Assembly: GCF_007489285.1 (NCBI RefSeq)
Contig: NZ_VLIY01000001.1
Coordinates: 1 to 64,000, forward strand
Origin: Skermania sp. ID1734
Lineage (GTDB): Bacteria > Actinomycetota > Actinomycetes > Mycobacteriales > Mycobacteriaceae
Length of the DNA: 64,000 bases
Reading direction: 5' to 3'
Shown here: positions 26,644 to 37,286 of the stretch, piece by piece
Position numbering within the stretch: the stretch's first letter is position 1
How the letters are laid out: each line of letters opens with the position of its first letter
Made by a program: the position numbers and the translations under genes
Notes under the pieces: model-generated
What the model saw: the letters and a program-made list of their open reading frames with translations, nothing else
Told to the model about the DNA's origin: nothing
The model's database searches: none

Positions 26644-29538
26644 ATGACCGCAGTCTGTTCGGGGGCCGATCTGAATGTCGCGCCCGGCTCGATCATCGTG
26701 GTCCGCGACGAGGAATGGCTGGTCACGGCTGCTGAGCAGGGAACCGACGGCTGGCTGATTCGGGCTCGCGGCCTGTCGGAACTGGTCGCCGACACCACGG
26801 CGGCGTTCTACTCCACCCTCGATCACATCGAGGTACTCGATCCCGCACAGGCCGACGTCGTCAGTGATGATTCGCCCGGCTATCGCAAGTCGCGGCTGTG
26901 GTTGGAGGCGTTGCTGCGCAAGACTCCGTACCCGTATGGCGATCAGGCGGTGACAGTTTCCACCCGAATGCTTGCCGATTCACTCGGTTATCAGCGTGTA
27001 GCCGTTGCGAAAGCTCTTGACCCCCAGCACATCAGGCCCCGCATATTGATCGCCGATGCGGTTGGCTTGGGCAAGACCCTAGAGATTGGCATGATCCTCT
27101 CGGAGCTGGTTCGCCGGGGCCGGGGCGAGCGGATCCTGATCGTCACACCCAAGCACGTGCTTGAGCAGATGCAGCACGAGCTGTGGTGCAGGTTCGCACT
27201 GCCATTCGTGCGTCTCGATTCGGCCGGCATTCAAAAGGTCCGCCAGAAGCTGCCGGCCACACGCAACCCATTCACGTACTTCAAACGCGCGATCATCTCG
27301 ATCGACACCTTGAAGAGCCCTCGTTACAAGGCACACCTCGCGCGCCATCACTGGGATGCCGTGGTGATCGACGAGTCGCACAACCTCACCAACGTGGGTA
27401 CCCAAAACAATGAACTAGCTCGGCTGCTGGCGCCGAACACCGAAGCGCTGATCCTTGCCTCCGCGACGCCACACAACGGACGAGAGGAATCGTTCGCCGA
27501 GCTGCTGCGACTGCTCGATCCCACCGTGGTGAGGCCCGATGGGACCTTTACCAAGGACGATGTTGCTTCGCTGCTGATCCGACGGCACCGCCACCACCCC
27601 GAAGTCGCAGCTGAGGTAGGAAGTGACTGGGCGGAACGCGCCCAGCCCGTACACAAGCTGGTATTGCCTTCACCCGCAGAAGATGCGGTAGCACAGGAGC
27701 TTTCACAGACATGGCTGCACCCGGAATCGGGTCGGTCACCGTACTCGGGCAAGGCCGACCGGCTGTTTCCGTGGACGCTTGCGAAGGCCTTTCTCTCCTC
27801 CCCCGCCGCGCTGGCCGAATCGATCAAGCAACGACGCGCCAAACTCGCCGACAACGACCCTGCCGAACACCAGGAACTGCTGGCACTAGCCACCCTGGAT
27901 GAGCTCAACGCCAAAGCACTCGACGACCAGGCTGGCAAGTTTGCTGCGCTTGTCGAGCGACTGACCGAGATTGGCGTCGGACCGAAGACAGGCATGCGCG
28001 CAGTGGTGTTCGCAGAGCGCGTCGCCACTCTCAACTGGTTGCGGCAGCATCTGCCGCCCGCTCTTAAACTCAAGCAGGAAAACGTGGCGATGCTGCACGG
28101 CGGGCTTTCGGACGTCGAACAGCAGGAGATCGTGGACAGCTTCAAGCTGGAAACTTCTCCGATCCGGGTAGTGGTGACCGGCGACGTCGCCTCCGAAGGC
28201 GTCAACCTGCACGCGCAATGTCATCACCTCATCCACTACGACATTCCGTGGAGCCTGATCCGGATCGAGCAGCGCAACGGTCGCATCGATCGGTACGGGC
28301 AGAAGCATCCACCGGTGATCTCCTCGCTGATTCTGGAGCCGTCCGATCCGGACTTCTCCGGCGACCTGCGCGTGCTGTCACGGCTGCTGGAACGTGAGAA
28401 TAAGGCACACGAGACTCTGGGCGACGTGTCCTCGCTAATGGGCAAACACAGTGTCAGCGAGGAAGAGTCAGCGATCCGCGAGGTGCTCGCACGTAAGACC
28501 ACGCTCGACGAACAGGTTCGTGGTATCGAAGACATCGCGGCCGGCGACGATCTGGACGCGATATTCGCTCAGTTCGACCAGATGGAGAATGAGCCGGAAC
28601 CGTTACAGGAATCACCACGCGAGAGCCTTTACCCAGACGACATCACGTTCCTCGACGAAGCGTTGCGGGCCGCGTTCAACGACGTCCCACACGCACCGCT
28701 GGAGGACGGTGGCGTCGGATGGACCGTGCACGCCAACCATGCCATCGCCGAGCTCACTCCACCCAAGGACCTGCAACAGCGATTCGCGCAACTGCCGCAG
28801 AATTACCTGCAGTATGGTCGCGTTCGCGAGCGACTCGTACTCGCCACGTCAACTGCCGTTGGCAATGCCCAGCTGCGTGCAGCACGAGAAGGCAAAGGTA
28901 TCAACAAGACTACGTGGCCAGAGGCCCACTTCCTGGGTCCGTTGCACCCCGTGCTCGATTGGGCCAGTGACCGTGCACTCAGCGCGCTCGGGCGCAACCA
29001 AATCTTCGTTATCCGTGGCGATGTCGAGGCACCGCTGGTGCTGCTGATGGGAACGTTGATGAACAAACGCGGCCAATTGATCTCGCGGGTGTTCTCCACC
29101 GCCGAATTTCCAAATAGTGAGAAACCGACCTTCTGTCTCGTGGAACCGCTGGAAGATCTCGAATTTCTGATTACCGACACCGCTCTGCGACCGGGGTCAG
29201 CCAATCCTGGCCCGGTGACCGACGTGGCTAAGTACCGCGCGCTCGTTCCGGTGGCGGTGGAACACGGCCGCCAAACCATGCGCATGGTTTTGAACAGCCA
29301 AGAGCAAGCCGCCGAGGAGCGATTGGTGCGATGGCGGCGCAGGGCAGACCAGTGGCACGCCGACGCTGAACGCATGACAACGATTGGTAGCCAGAAATCG
29401 AGGGTACGCAAGCTTTCTCGCCGAATTGCCGAGGAGCAACGATTGGCGGAGTCGCTCGCGCCCACCCAGCAGTTGACCCGACCACTGCTGGTAATCGTGC
29501 CTTCGGATACGCCCGTCGAATACCGGAAGGAGCAGTGA
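26644..29538 (+). CDS. drmD: DISARM DrmD-type SNF2-like helicase
   Basis: A 964-aa SNF2-family ATPase. Landmarks: [19 protein letters not shown] (motif I, ~134-152), [17 protein letters not shown] (Ia), VVIDESHNL (DESH box, ~239), LASATPHNG (III), [35 protein letters not shown] (V) and [11 protein letters not shown] (VI, ~543). The N-terminal ~100 residues ([19 protein letters not shown]) and the length fit DrmD of class 1 DISARM, a translocase working with the adenine methyltransferase. ATG 26644 is preferred over the upstream one because of the purine-rich ribosome binding site directly before it. It ends one base before the GTG of the methyltransferase, so the two are tightly coupled. Confidence 0.82.
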   Translation: MTAVCSGADLNVAPGSIIVVRDEEWLVTAAEQGTDGWLIRARGLSELVADTTAAFYSTLDHIEVLDPAQADVVSDDSPGYRKSRLWLEALLRKTPYPYGDQAVTVSTRMLADSLGYQRVAVAKALDPQHIRPRILIADAVGLGKTLEIGMILSELVRRGRGERILIVTPKHVLEQMQHELWCRFALPFVRLDSAGIQKVRQKLPATRNPFTYFKRAIISIDTLKSPRYKAHLARHHWDAVVIDESHNLTNVGTQNNELARLLAPNTEALILASATPHNGREESFAELLRLLDPTVVRPDGTFTKDDVASLLIRRHRHHPEVAAEVGSDWAERAQPVHKLVLPSPAEDAVAQELSQTWLHPESGRSPYSGKADRLFPWTLAKAFLSSPAALAESIKQRRAKLADNDPAEHQELLALATLDELNAKALDDQAGKFAALVERLTEIGVGPKTGMRAVVFAERVATLNWLRQHLPPALKLKQENVAMLHGGLSDVEQQEIVDSFKLETSPIRVVVTGDVASEGVNLHAQCHHLIHYDIPWSLIRIEQRNGRIDRYGQKHPPVISSLILEPSDPDFSGDLRVLSRLLERENKAHETLGDVSSLMGKHSVSEEESAIREVLARKTTLDEQVRGIEDIAAGDDLDAIFAQFDQMENEPEPLQESPRESLYPDDITFLDEALRAAFNDVPHAPLEDGGVGWTVHANHAIAELTPPKDLQQRFAQLPQNYLQYGRVRERLVLATSTAVGNAQLRAAREGKGINKTTWPEAHFLGPLHPVLDWASDRALSALGRNQIFVIRGDVEAPLVLLMGTLMNKRGQLISRVFSTAEFPNSEKPTFCLVEPLEDLEFLITDTALRPGSANPGPVTDVAKYRALVPVAVEHGRQTMRMVLNSQEQAAEERLVRWRRRADQWHADAERMTTIGSQKSRVRKLSRRIAEEQRLAESLAPTQQLTRPLLVIVPSDTPVEYRKEQ

Positions 29539-29539
29539 C

Positions 29540-32500
29540 GTGCCGTCATTCGACTCGATCGTCATCGGCGAGGACTGGATCAGCGAGCACTACTTCACCA
29601 CCGATTCGGCCAAAGAGTCATTCCAAGGCAAGGTGATTGAGCTACGGAAGCAGTGGGACGGCGAAGCCAAGGAGGGCCGTGGCACCGTCCGGTCGGAGCT
29701 ACTGAGCGCGGGCCGCGAGCTGCAGGCCGCACTGGCCGGCTTGGCGGAGTACCCGGACATCGCCGCAGACGTACACGCCAGCGTTCGTGCCGCTTTCGGC
29801 TACCCGGGTGAGCTGACGACGTTCACCGCCGAGCGGGCCGGCGCTGAGCTGGAGATCCCGAACGCGCAACTGGTCGGCATGACGAGTGTGCTGTTCTTGC
29901 AGGCGGTTCCGGTCGAGTCGATTGAGGCTCTGCTCGATTCCTACACCGGCAGGCTGATCAAGCCAGCCACCGAGGAGGCCAACCCGATCGAGTCGGTTTC
30001 GAAGGTGGTGTCGGCGGCCTTTCGGTCGGACACGCCACCCGCCTTTGCGGTGGTGCAGGCAGGCCAGTGGCTGCTGTTGGCGGAGGCGGAGCGGTGGGCC
30101 GAGGGGCGATACCTGGCCGTCGACCTGTTGCTGGCGCTGGAACGACGAGACGAGTCGCGCGGCGGCGAGATCGACAGAGTGGCAGCTATCTTCGGTAAGC
30201 AAGCCCTTTTGCCGGACGCCGATGGCAACATCTGGTGGTCACGTGTGCTGGAGGAATCTGTCAAGCACACCGTTGGGGTGTCCAAGGATTTGCGCGAGGG
30301 CATCCGGCTGTCGATCGAGATCATCGCGAACGAGGTCGTACGCCGGCGGGCGAATCGCGGCCTGACGATGGACGGCGTCGACGGTCAAGATCTGGCGAAG
30401 CACGCACTGCGGTTCCTGTACCGGATTCTGTTTCTGTTGTACGCAGAGGCCTCCCCGGAGATGCGGGTGCTACCGGTTGGCGCGCCGGAGTACGGCGAAG
30501 GCTATGGCTTGGATCGGTTACGCGAGCTCGTGCTCACCGAACTCGTGTCGCCACAGGCCAAGAGCGGCACCCACCTGTACGAATCGCTGGCGACGCTATT
30601 CCGGTTGGTCGATCGCGGCCACACGCCGGCTCCGGCCGAAGACACAGTCGATAATCCGGCGCCCGGCCTGGAGTTCAACCCGCTGCGCGCGGACCTGTTC
30701 TCCCCCAAAGCAACTGCATTGATCGACGAAGTGCGCCTCGGTAATGAGGCTGTGCAGCGAGTGCTGGAACACCTGCTGCTGTCGAAGGAATCGAAGAGCC
30801 GCAAGGGATCTGATCGCGGCTTTATCTCCTACGCCGAGCTTGGTATCAATCAACTTGGAGCCGTCTATGAGGGCCTGATGTCCTACACCGGCTTCTTTGC
30901 CGAGGAGGACCTGTACGAGGTTGCAAAAAACGGCGACCCGGAGAAAGGCTCCTGGGTGGTACCGGTCGACCGCGCCGATCACCTTTCCGACAAGGACTTC
31001 GTCCGGCACGTCGATGAGGTGACCGGTGAGGAAAAGCCGGTGATTCATCACAAGGGCACGTTCGTGTTCCGGCTTGCTGGCCGGCAGCGCCAGCAATCGG
31101 CGTCCTATTACACGCCTGAGGTGTTGACCAAGTTCGTTGTGTCGCAGGCGCTCGAGGAACTGCTGGATCAGGACGGGACGTGGACGGCACCGGAGCAGAT
31201 TCTGGAGTTGACGATCTGTGAGCCCGCGCTCGGGTCGGGCGCCTTCGCCATCGAGGCGGTGCGCCAACTCGCCGCCGAGTACTTAAAGCGCCAGCAAGAT
31301 GATCTCGGAGAGCTGATCGACGCCGACCAGTATCCAATGGAGCTGCAAAAGGTGAAGGCGCACATAGCCTTGCACCAGGTGTATGGGGTGGACCTCAATG
31401 CCACTGCAGTCGAACTCGCGGAGATTTCACTGTGGTTGGACACGATGGTCGCCGGGCTGCAGGCCCCGTGGTTCGGATTGCATTTACGTCGAGGTAACTC
31501 GTTGATCGGTGCGCGGCGAGCGGCGTATACGCCGACATCGCTGGCGAGGAAGCAGTGGCTGACGGAAGTTCCGACGGACGTCCCACTTGGCGAGGAGATC
31601 GGCGCTGGAGTCCACCACTTCCTGCTGCCGTCGCAGGGTTGGGGCGCAGCGATCGATACCGCCGAGGCGAAGACATACGCGCCAGAGAAGCGCGAGCAGT
31701 TGCGCCTGTGGCGCAATGAGATTCGTAAGGCCCCCAGCAAATCGATCGTGAAACGGCTCGAAGCGATGGCTCAACGGGTCGAAATCTTGTGGGAGTTCAC
31801 GCTGCGCCGGTTGACGATCGCGGAGTCGGAGATCCGACGTGATATCGATCTGTGGGGATTGCAGCGCGAACAGCAGCCGCCGGTCGCTGTGACACGCGAG
31901 CAGATCGAGCAGGTGCTGCATGACAAAGACGGGGCATACCGTCGGTTGCGGCGCGTGATGGATGCGTGGTGCGCGATGTGGTTCTGGCCCTTGACGGTTG
32001 ATGTGCCTCCACCGGACTGGGACCAATGGATCGGTGGTCTCGAGGCCGTTCTCGGAGTGCCGCCTAAGGCGGGCAAGTTCGAGAAGTACGGCCAGACAAG
32101 CCTCGCCGCCGACATGAACTGGCAGGAGCTCGACGTCGCCGAGGATATGGATCGGACGTTCTCGCAAGCGAAGTCGATCGACTTGGCTGTCGACGCCTTC
32201 CCATGGTTGTCGGTTGCGGCTGAAATTGCTGAGTCTCAGGGCTTCTTTCATTGGGAACTCGACTTCGCGCCGGTATTCGCTCGCGGCGGGTTCGATCTAC
32301 AGGTCGGTAATCCGCCGTGGGTGCGGCCTCGCTCGGATGTTAGTGCGCTCCTCGCAGAAGGCGACCCGTGGTGGGAACTGGCGGTCAAGCCAACTCAAGG
32401 GCAAATCGCAACTAAGCGTGAAGCAACACTCGCAATACCCGGCATCCGCGAGCTGGTACTCCAGGGAGCCGTCGACGTTACATCGACCTCAGCCTTTACC

Positions 32501-33961
32501 GGTTCCCCGAGTGTGTATCCACTCCTGGCCGGACTTCAGCCAGACCTTTATCGATGCTTCATGCTGCAGACATGGCGGCACGCCAGACCAACAGGTTCGG
32601 TTGGTCTGATCCATCCGGAGACGCATTTCACCGATGAGAAGGCGGGAGTCCTGCGGAGAGCGACTTTTCGGACGTTGAGGCGGCACTGGCAGTTCATCAA
32701 TGAGCTTCAGCTGTTCTCCGAAATTGACCACCATGTCGGTTACGGCGTTCACGTTTACGGCAGCGAGCGGGGTGCGAGTTTCCGGCATGCGACGTCGCTG
32801 TACCACCCGGACACGGTTCTCCGGTCGCTCGAACACGATGGTTCCGGCGTTGAGCCCGGTTTGAAAGATGCCGACGGCAAATGGGACCTGCGACCACACG
32901 CCGGACGCATCATCACCGTCGACAAACACGTGCTCCAGTCCTGGAACGACATCCTCGAAGAAGGCCGCGTGCCCGTCGAACAGTCCCGCATGGTCTACAC
33001 CGTCAACCGATCCGTCGCCAGCGTGCTCGAAAAGCTCGCCGAAGCACCCAGAATCGGATCTCTCGGCCTGCAATTCAGTTCTGGCTGGCACGAGAAGAAC
33101 GACCGGACCAAGGGCTATTTCGAATCAGAGTGGGGTGTTCCTGAATCGTGGGATCAGGTCATTCTGCAGGGTCCGCACCTGCACGTCGCGACCCCGCTCT
33201 ACAAGTCACCGAACCCGACTATGCTGCACAACCAAGACTGGACCGCCACCGACTTCGAAACACTGGCCGAAGACGCCATCCCGGCAACGTCGTACAAACC
33301 CGCCGGCAGCCAAGCCCGTTACGACGCCGACTACACAACCTGGCGAATCAACGGCAACGAAATCCACGCACGGGATCACTATCGCCTGGCATGGCGATTC
33401 ATGGCTGCGAACACCGGCGAGCGGACCCTGATTGCTGCGATCATTCCGCCGGGCGCCGCGCACATCAATGGGATCAATTCGGCAGGCCTCTCGGAGAGCC
33501 GCGACCTAGCACTCATGTCAGCGGTGGCATCAGCGCTCGTGGTTGACTTCGCAGTACGCTCCGCCCCAAAAGCCGTGATCACGTCGGTGACCGTCAACCG
33601 ACTGCCACAGGTCACCTCTGAGGTCGTTCGTCCGCTTCTCGTCGAGCGAGCCCTGCGCCTCAACTGCATCACCAACGCCTACGCCGACCTCTGGCACGAC
33701 GTCATGGACACCCCCTGGACCTGGCACACCCCACACCGCAAACCCGAAGACCGCCGCCAAGCGCTCGTCGAAATCGACGCCCTCGTCGCACTCGGACTCA
33801 ACCTGACCGCCGATGAACTCTGCACCATCTACCGCACCCAGTTCCCCGTGCTCTACGGCTACGACCGCAAAGCCGGATTCGATCGCGAAGCAGCCCTGCG
33901 CACTGCGTACGCGCGATTCACGTCACTCTTCCGGGATGGCATTACGCAAAATGCGAGATAA
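29540..33961 (+). CDS. drmMI: DISARM DrmMI-type N6-adenine methyltransferase with switchable C-terminus
   Basis: A 1473-aa Eco57I/PglX-like methyltransferase. The N-terminal ~480 residues are helical. The catalytic part has [21 protein letters not shown] (~517), [15 protein letters not shown] (SAM-binding motif I, ~558-572), [20 protein letters not shown] and [13 protein letters not shown] (motif IV NPPW, ~917-929). Residues ~1017-1460 form the target-recognition region, and an inverted, divergent copy of exactly this part lies at 34924-36255. It would methylate host DNA at adenine to mark self, with DrmD as partner. The GTG at 29540 has AAGGAG nine bases upstream. The TAA overlaps the ATG of the next gene (TAATG). 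Confidence 0.87.
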   Translation: MPSFDSIVIGEDWISEHYFTTDSAKESFQGKVIELRKQWDGEAKEGRGTVRSELLSAGRELQAALAGLAEYPDIAADVHASVRAAFGYPGELTTFTAERAGAELEIPNAQLVGMTSVLFLQAVPVESIEALLDSYTGRLIKPATEEANPIESVSKVVSAAFRSDTPPAFAVVQAGQWLLLAEAERWAEGRYLAVDLLLALERRDESRGGEIDRVAAIFGKQALLPDADGNIWWSRVLEESVKHTVGVSKDLREGIRLSIEIIANEVVRRRANRGLTMDGVDGQDLAKHALRFLYRILFLLYAEASPEMRVLPVGAPEYGEGYGLDRLRELVLTELVSPQAKSGTHLYESLATLFRLVDRGHTPAPAEDTVDNPAPGLEFNPLRADLFSPKATALIDEVRLGNEAVQRVLEHLLLSKESKSRKGSDRGFISYAELGINQLGAVYEGLMSYTGFFAEEDLYEVAKNGDPEKGSWVVPVDRADHLSDKDFVRHVDEVTGEEKPVIHHKGTFVFRLAGRQRQQSASYYTPEVLTKFVVSQALEELLDQDGTWTAPEQILELTICEPALGSGAFAIEAVRQLAAEYLKRQQDDLGELIDADQYPMELQKVKAHIALHQVYGVDLNATAVELAEISLWLDTMVAGLQAPWFGLHLRRGNSLIGARRAAYTPTSLARKQWLTEVPTDVPLGEEIGAGVHHFLLPSQGWGAAIDTAEAKTYAPEKREQLRLWRNEIRKAPSKSIVKRLEAMAQRVEILWEFTLRRLTIAESEIRRDIDLWGLQREQQPPVAVTREQIEQVLHDKDGAYRRLRRVMDAWCAMWFWPLTVDVPPPDWDQWIGGLEAVLGVPPKAGKFEKYGQTSLAADMNWQELDVAEDMDRTFSQAKSIDLAVDAFPWLSVAAEIAESQGFFHWELDFAPVFARGGFDLQVGNPPWVRPRSDVSALLAEGDPWWELAVKPTQGQIATKREATLAIPGIRELVLQGAVDVTSTSAFTGSPSVYPLLAGLQPDLYRCFMLQTWRHARPTGSVGLIHPETHFTDEKAGVLRRATFRTLRRHWQFINELQLFSEIDHHVGYGVHVYGSERGASFRHATSLYHPDTVLRSLEHDGSGVEPGLKDADGKWDLRPHAGRIITVDKHVLQSWNDILEEGRVPVEQSRMVYTVNRSVASVLEKLAEAPRIGSLGLQFSSGWHEKNDRTKGYFESEWGVPESWDQVILQGPHLHVATPLYKSPNPTMLHNQDWTATDFETLAEDAIPATSYKPAGSQARYDADYTTWRINGNEIHARDHYRLAWRFMAANTGERTLIAAIIPPGAAHINGINSAGLSESRDLALMSAVASALVVDFAVRSAPKAVITSVTVNRLPQVTSEVVRPLLVERALRLNCITNAYADLWHDVMDTPWTWHTPHRKPEDRRQALVEIDALVALGLNLTADELCTIYRTQFPVLYGYDRKAGFDREAALRTAYARFTSLFRDGITQNAR
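32589..32601. other. Putative left recombination (crossover) site
   Basis: CAACAGGTTCGGT at 32589-32601 is repeated exactly, in inverted orientation, at 36243-36255. It is the outermost shared sequence of the two arms; sequence outside it is unrelated. The reading frame is the same in both copies (…ACA GGT TCG…), so an exchange here keeps the methyltransferase open. Assignment as the actual crossover is inferred. Confidence 0.6.
32589..33920 (+). repeat. Left arm of 1332-bp inverted duplication (expressed specificity cassette)
   Basis: This stretch of the methyltransferase gene matches 34924-36255 in inverted orientation over exactly the same length (444 codons). The outer boundary begins CAACAGGTTCGGT and the inner boundary ends GCGCGATTCA in both copies. 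Long blocks are nearly identical in nucleotides. Differences concentrate in three patches at about 32640-32745, 33055-33135 and 33350-33650, which are the likely base-recognition segments. Confidence 0.92.
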
Positions 33962-34236
33962 TGACGTTTGGAGGTGGAGTTGTGCCGGATGCCAGAATCC
34001 CGCAGCGTTTTGCATATCTTTTCTGGAATGCCGACGTCGAGTGTCTCGATCCCGAGCGGGATGCTCGATATCTGGCTTCACGGCTCTTGATGTCGAACGA
34101 TGTCGCAGCGTGGGGTTGGGCGGCTGAAAATCTGCCAGCTGAGGCCTTGTTGTCGGTCGCGGCACTCCGTCACGCAACGCCAGAACGAATGGCGCTTGCC
34201 CGTAACCTCGCGGCATACCGATCGGCGGCGGCGTGA
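33961..34236 (+). CDS. Small DUF6922-like protein, partner of the nucleotidyltransferase
   Basis: A 91-aa protein. RFAYLFWNADVECLDPERDARYLASRLLMSNDVAAWGW (~16-53) matches the pattern of small FWD/FWN-type proteins (DUF6922-like) that precede AbiEii nucleotidyltransferases in many genomes. It is probably the antitoxin or accessory partner. The ATG at 33961 overlaps the TAA of the methyltransferase; an internal GTG seven codons in is an alternative. Its stop overlaps the GTG of the next gene. The gene lies in the ~1-kb spacer between the inverted arms, so it would flip with the switch. Confidence 0.6.
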   Translation: MTFGGGVVPDARIPQRFAYLFWNADVECLDPERDARYLASRLLMSNDVAAWGWAAENLPAEALLSVAALRHATPERMALARNLAAYRSAAA

Positions 34237-34877
34237 GCCAGCTGCCGGCTGAGCTGCGTACGCTGCTTCCCGAATCGACTATGTCGACCTGGGTCAAGGT
34301 CGCGCCGCTGGTGCCCGCGAACGGGTACCTCGTTGGTGGCACGGCGTTAACCGTGCACTTGCTGCACCGAGTCAGTCGCGACCTCGATTTCTTCATCCCG
34401 GAACCCTTTGATCCGGAGAGTCTCCTAGACACCTTGTCCGGAGCAGGATCCTTCACCCCGACTTTCCTCGACGAGGGAACACTGAATGGCATTCTCGACG
34501 AGACGAAGGTTCAATTCCTGGATGCGACCACGCAACACCTGCTTGCCCCGGTGCAGGAAATCGGAGGCATTCAGGTTGCGAGTCTTCAAGACGTATTTGC
34601 CACCAAACTGAAGGTCATTGCCGACCGGGGAGAACTTCGCGACTATTTCGATCTAATGATCGTCGAACAGAAAACAGACCTCCGCGCCGAGCAGGGGCTG
34701 GAGTTCTTTCTCGAGCGGTACCGCCCTCGTGTGCCGCAACAGGCCGTGGCGAGAATCGTCCTGGGATTGGGCTTCATGGACGATGTTGCCGACGATCCGA
34801 CCTTGCCGGCGAAACGCGAGCAGATCGAGGCATATTGGCAACGCCGTCAGCCAGATATCGCCCGGAACTGGCCGTAG
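34233..34877 (+). CDS. AbiEii-type nucleotidyltransferase (toxin-like)
   Basis: A 214-aa member of the AbiEii/MNT nucleotidyltransferase fold. GYLVGGTALTVHLLHRVSRDLDFF (~30-53) contains the GG/GS-x(n)-D-x-D nucleotide-binding and metal-ligand motif; LQDVFATKLKVIADRGELRDYFDL (~112-135) is the conserved KLxAixxRxxxRDxxDL helix. Type IV toxin-antitoxin toxins of this class transfer nucleotides to tRNA. The GTG at 34233 overlaps the stop of the DUF6922-like gene (GTGA), giving a bicistronic TA-like pair. It sits in the invertible spacer and converges with the silent cassette. Confidence 0.8.
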   Translation: MSQLPAELRTLLPESTMSTWVKVAPLVPANGYLVGGTALTVHLLHRVSRDLDFFIPEPFDPESLLDTLSGAGSFTPTFLDEGTLNGILDETKVQFLDATTQHLLAPVQEIGGIQVASLQDVFATKLKVIADRGELRDYFDLMIVEQKTDLRAEQGLEFFLERYRPRVPQQAVARIVLGLGFMDDVADDPTLPAKREQIEAYWQRRQPDIARNWP

Positions 34878-34923
34878 CGGATCCCGAGCAGAAGGCATAC
34901 TCGTCAGTTTCCTTGGGTGACAT

Positions 34924-36255
34924 TGAATCGCGCGTATGCGGTGCGCAGGGCTGCTTCGCGATCGAATCCGGCTTTGCGGTCGTAGCCGTAGAGCACGGGG
35001 AACTGGGTGCGGTAGATGGTGCAGAGTTCGTCGGCGGTGAGGCTCAACCCGAGTGCGACGAGTGCGTCGATCTCGACGAGTGCTTGGCGGCGGTCTTCGG
35101 GTTTGCGGAGCGGGGTGTGCCAGGTCCAGGGGGTGCCCATGACGTCGTGCCAGAGGTCGGCGTAGGCGTTGGTGATGCAGTTGAGACGCAGGGCGCGCTC
35201 GATCAGAAGCGGTCGGAGGACTGGGCTGATTACCAGCGGTAGCCGTGCGAAGGCGCGGAGGTAGATGTTGCTTGTAGGCGCCACTCGCACTGCGAAGTCG
35301 GCGATAAGCGATGAAACGTTGCCTGCCATGACTGCGAGATCTACGACCTCCGTCGTTGCTGCCGAGAATACGACGTTCACATGCGCCGTGCCTGGGGGGA
35401 TGATTGCGGGAATCAGGGTGCGTTCGCCGGTATTGGCCGCCATCGCTCGCCAGGAGACTCGATAGCAATCTCTAGCACGGACTTCTTCGCCGTTGATCCG
35501 CCAGGTTGTGTAGTCGGCGTCGTAACAAGCTTGGCTGCCGGCGGGTTTGTACGACGTTGCCGGGATGGCGTCTTCGGCCAGTGTTTCGAAGTCGGTGGCG
35601 GTCCAGTCCTGGTTGTGCAGCATGGTCGGGTTCGGTGACTTGTAGAGCGGGGTCGCGACGTGCAGGTGCGGACCCTGCAGAATGACCTGATCCCACGATT
35701 CAGGAACACCCCATCTCGACTCGAAGTAGCCCTTCTTTCGGTCGATCGACTCGTCCCAGCCACGCGAGAAGTTGAGATCGAGCGACCCGATTCGAGGGGC
35801 TTCGGCGAGCTTTTCGAGCACGCTGGCGACGGATCGGTTGACGGTGTAGACCATGCGGGACTGTTCGACGGGCACGCGGCCTTCTTCGAGAATGTCGTTC
35901 CAGGACTGGAGCACGTGTTTGTCGACGGTGATGATGCGCCCGGCGTGTGGTCGCAGGTCCCATTTGCCGTCGGCATCTTTCAAACCGGGCTCAACGCCGG
36001 AACCATCGTGTTCGAGCGACCGGAGAACCGTGTCCGGGTGGTACAGCGACGTCGCGTGCCGGAAACTCGGAGCCCGCTCGCTGCCGTAAACGTGAACGCC
36101 GTACGAAACCAGGTGGTGGATTTCGTCAAAGAGGCTGAGCTCGTTGATGAACTGCCAGTGACGCCTTAACCGGCGGTACGTTGCCGCCCGCAGCAGCCCT
36201 GCCTTCTCATCGGTGAAATGCGTCTCCGGATGGATTAGACCGACCGAACCTGTTG
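34924..36255 (-). repeat. Right arm of 1332-bp inverted duplication
   Basis: Partner of the repeat at 32589-33920, in opposite orientation and of identical length. The outer end (36243-36255) carries the same 13 bp as the left arm and the inner end (34924-34933) carries the same 10 bp. The spacer between the arms is 1003 bp. Confidence 0.92.
36243..36255. other. Putative right recombination (crossover) site
   Basis: Exact inverted copy of the 13 bp at 32589-32601. It lies immediately upstream of the tyrosine recombinase gene, whose possible TTG start at 36253 even overlaps it. Site-specific recombinase genes often lie beside their own site, which supports this reading. Confidence 0.6.
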
Positions 36256-36258
36256 ATT

Positions 36259-36275
36259 CCGCAACGGGATTGCGG
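36259..36275. other. Inverted repeat between the crossover site and the recombinase
   Basis: CCGCAA, a five-base spacer (CGGGA) and TTGCGG form a perfect 6-bp-arm palindrome three bases outside the inverted arm and 13 bp before the recombinase ATG at 36289. It may be a recombinase-binding or autoregulatory site; no equivalent is present outside the left arm. Confidence 0.35.
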
Positions 36276-36288
36276 TGAACAGTACGGA

Positions 36289-37131
36289 ATGACAAAACAA
36301 CTGATTAGCACTTCCTGGTCAACAGAGATCGACTCCTGGCGCATCGCCATGAACGGCATGCGCCTGTCTCCTCAGACAATCGACCTGCGCGTTTACCATC
36401 TTCGCCGGGTCGCAAGGGAACACTTGTCTGCCTCACCGTGGAGCCTCCAACCGTCCGACTTGCTCGATTGGATCGGACGCCAGGCGTGGCGGCGTGAAAC
36501 AGCTCGCGCCTTCCGTTCCTCGTTGCGCCGGTTCTGGGCCTGGGGTGTTGATACTGAGCGAACAAAACGGAATGTTGCCGATGTGCTACCGCGCATTCGG
36601 CCCGACCAACCTTGCGCGCGACCAGCAGACCCCGAAAGCGTCCAACGAGCGATCCGTATGGCGGACCTGCGAGTAGCGCTGATGCTGCGATTCGCAAACG
36701 ACCTCGGACTGAGGCGGGGCGAAGTCGCACAGATCCACACCAAGAATGATCTTGTGCATGACATCGCTGGGCCGTCGCTGCTGGTCCACGGCAAAGGGGC
36801 ACGCAACCGCGTCCTTCCGCTTCCCGACGATCTTGCCGAGGCGCTGAGCGCCGCGCCTGCGGGTTATCTCTTTCCGAGTCCGGCAGGTGGACACCTTTCA
36901 GCGCATTGGGTCGGGACGCTCGTAGCCCGAGCGCTGGCCGACGGCACGACAATGCATCAACTCCGACACCTGTGCGCGACGGAGGTGCACGAGGAGACCA
37001 GAGACCTGCGTCTCGTCCAGACATTGCTCGGCCACGCATCGATAGCAACGACTCAACGCTATGTGGCTAGCGATGACACCAAGATGCGTGAGGCGATTCG
37101 GGTCCGCTCACGACGATGGCGGACTTCCTGA
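36289..37131 (+). CDS. Tyrosine recombinase (XerC/phage-integrase family), probable specificity switch
   Basis: A 280-aa protein. The N-terminal SAM-like core-binding domain (~1-100) includes [19 protein letters not shown]. The catalytic domain has [11 protein letters not shown] (Arg I, ~140), [12 protein letters not shown] (Lys region), [12 protein letters not shown] (HxxR, ~222-226) and [16 protein letters not shown] (His III and nucleophile Tyr, ~247-258), so all active-site residues are present. ATG 36289 is preferred to an in-frame TTG at 36253 that lies inside the repeat. Its position 33 bp outside the inverted duplication suggests it inverts the segment. It could instead be a leftover integrase. 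Confidence 0.88.
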   Translation: MTKQLISTSWSTEIDSWRIAMNGMRLSPQTIDLRVYHLRRVAREHLSASPWSLQPSDLLDWIGRQAWRRETARAFRSSLRRFWAWGVDTERTKRNVADVLPRIRPDQPCARPADPESVQRAIRMADLRVALMLRFANDLGLRRGEVAQIHTKNDLVHDIAGPSLLVHGKGARNRVLPLPDDLAEALSAAPAGYLFPSPAGGHLSAHWVGTLVARALADGTTMHQLRHLCATEVHEETRDLRLVQTLLGHASIATTQRYVASDDTKMREAIRVRSRRWRTS

Positions 37132-37286
37132 TATCCGAGTCCCATGGCTGACCCGATTAACTTCCTGTGCGGTGGCGATGAATTGAGGCCGCGCAACGCC
37201 CAATCGACCGTGAATGACGGCTCGCCCAGTAAGCCTCGATACGCTAGCTAACTGTCGTGTGCATCGAAGCGGTAGGAGGCGAGAGC

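Larger units (their letters stand above)
34904..36255 (-). pseudogene. Silent inverted cassette: alternative methyltransferase specificity region
   Basis: The minus-strand frame encodes ~450 residues homologous to residues ~1017-1460 of the methyltransferase, starting [13 protein letters not shown] and continuing through [15 protein letters not shown] to a different short tail (FNVTQGN). It has no SAM-binding motif, no NPPW motif and no convincing start codon or ribosome binding site, so it is not an independent enzyme. It is open throughout, which is unexpected for decaying DNA and suggests it is kept as a reserve cassette. After inversion it would become the C-terminus of the methyltransferase. 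Confidence 0.85.

Noticed and set aside
36253-36288. Extension of the recombinase to a TTG start at 36253
   Set aside because: The TTG lies inside the inverted-repeat boundary and has no ribosome binding site; the ATG at 36289 gives a normal-length recombinase.
34904-36295. Stand-alone methyltransferase gene on the minus strand
   Set aside because: It lacks the SAM-binding and NPPW motifs, has only a TTG as possible start upstream of the repeat, and matches only the C-terminus of the full gene; it is better read as a stored cassette.
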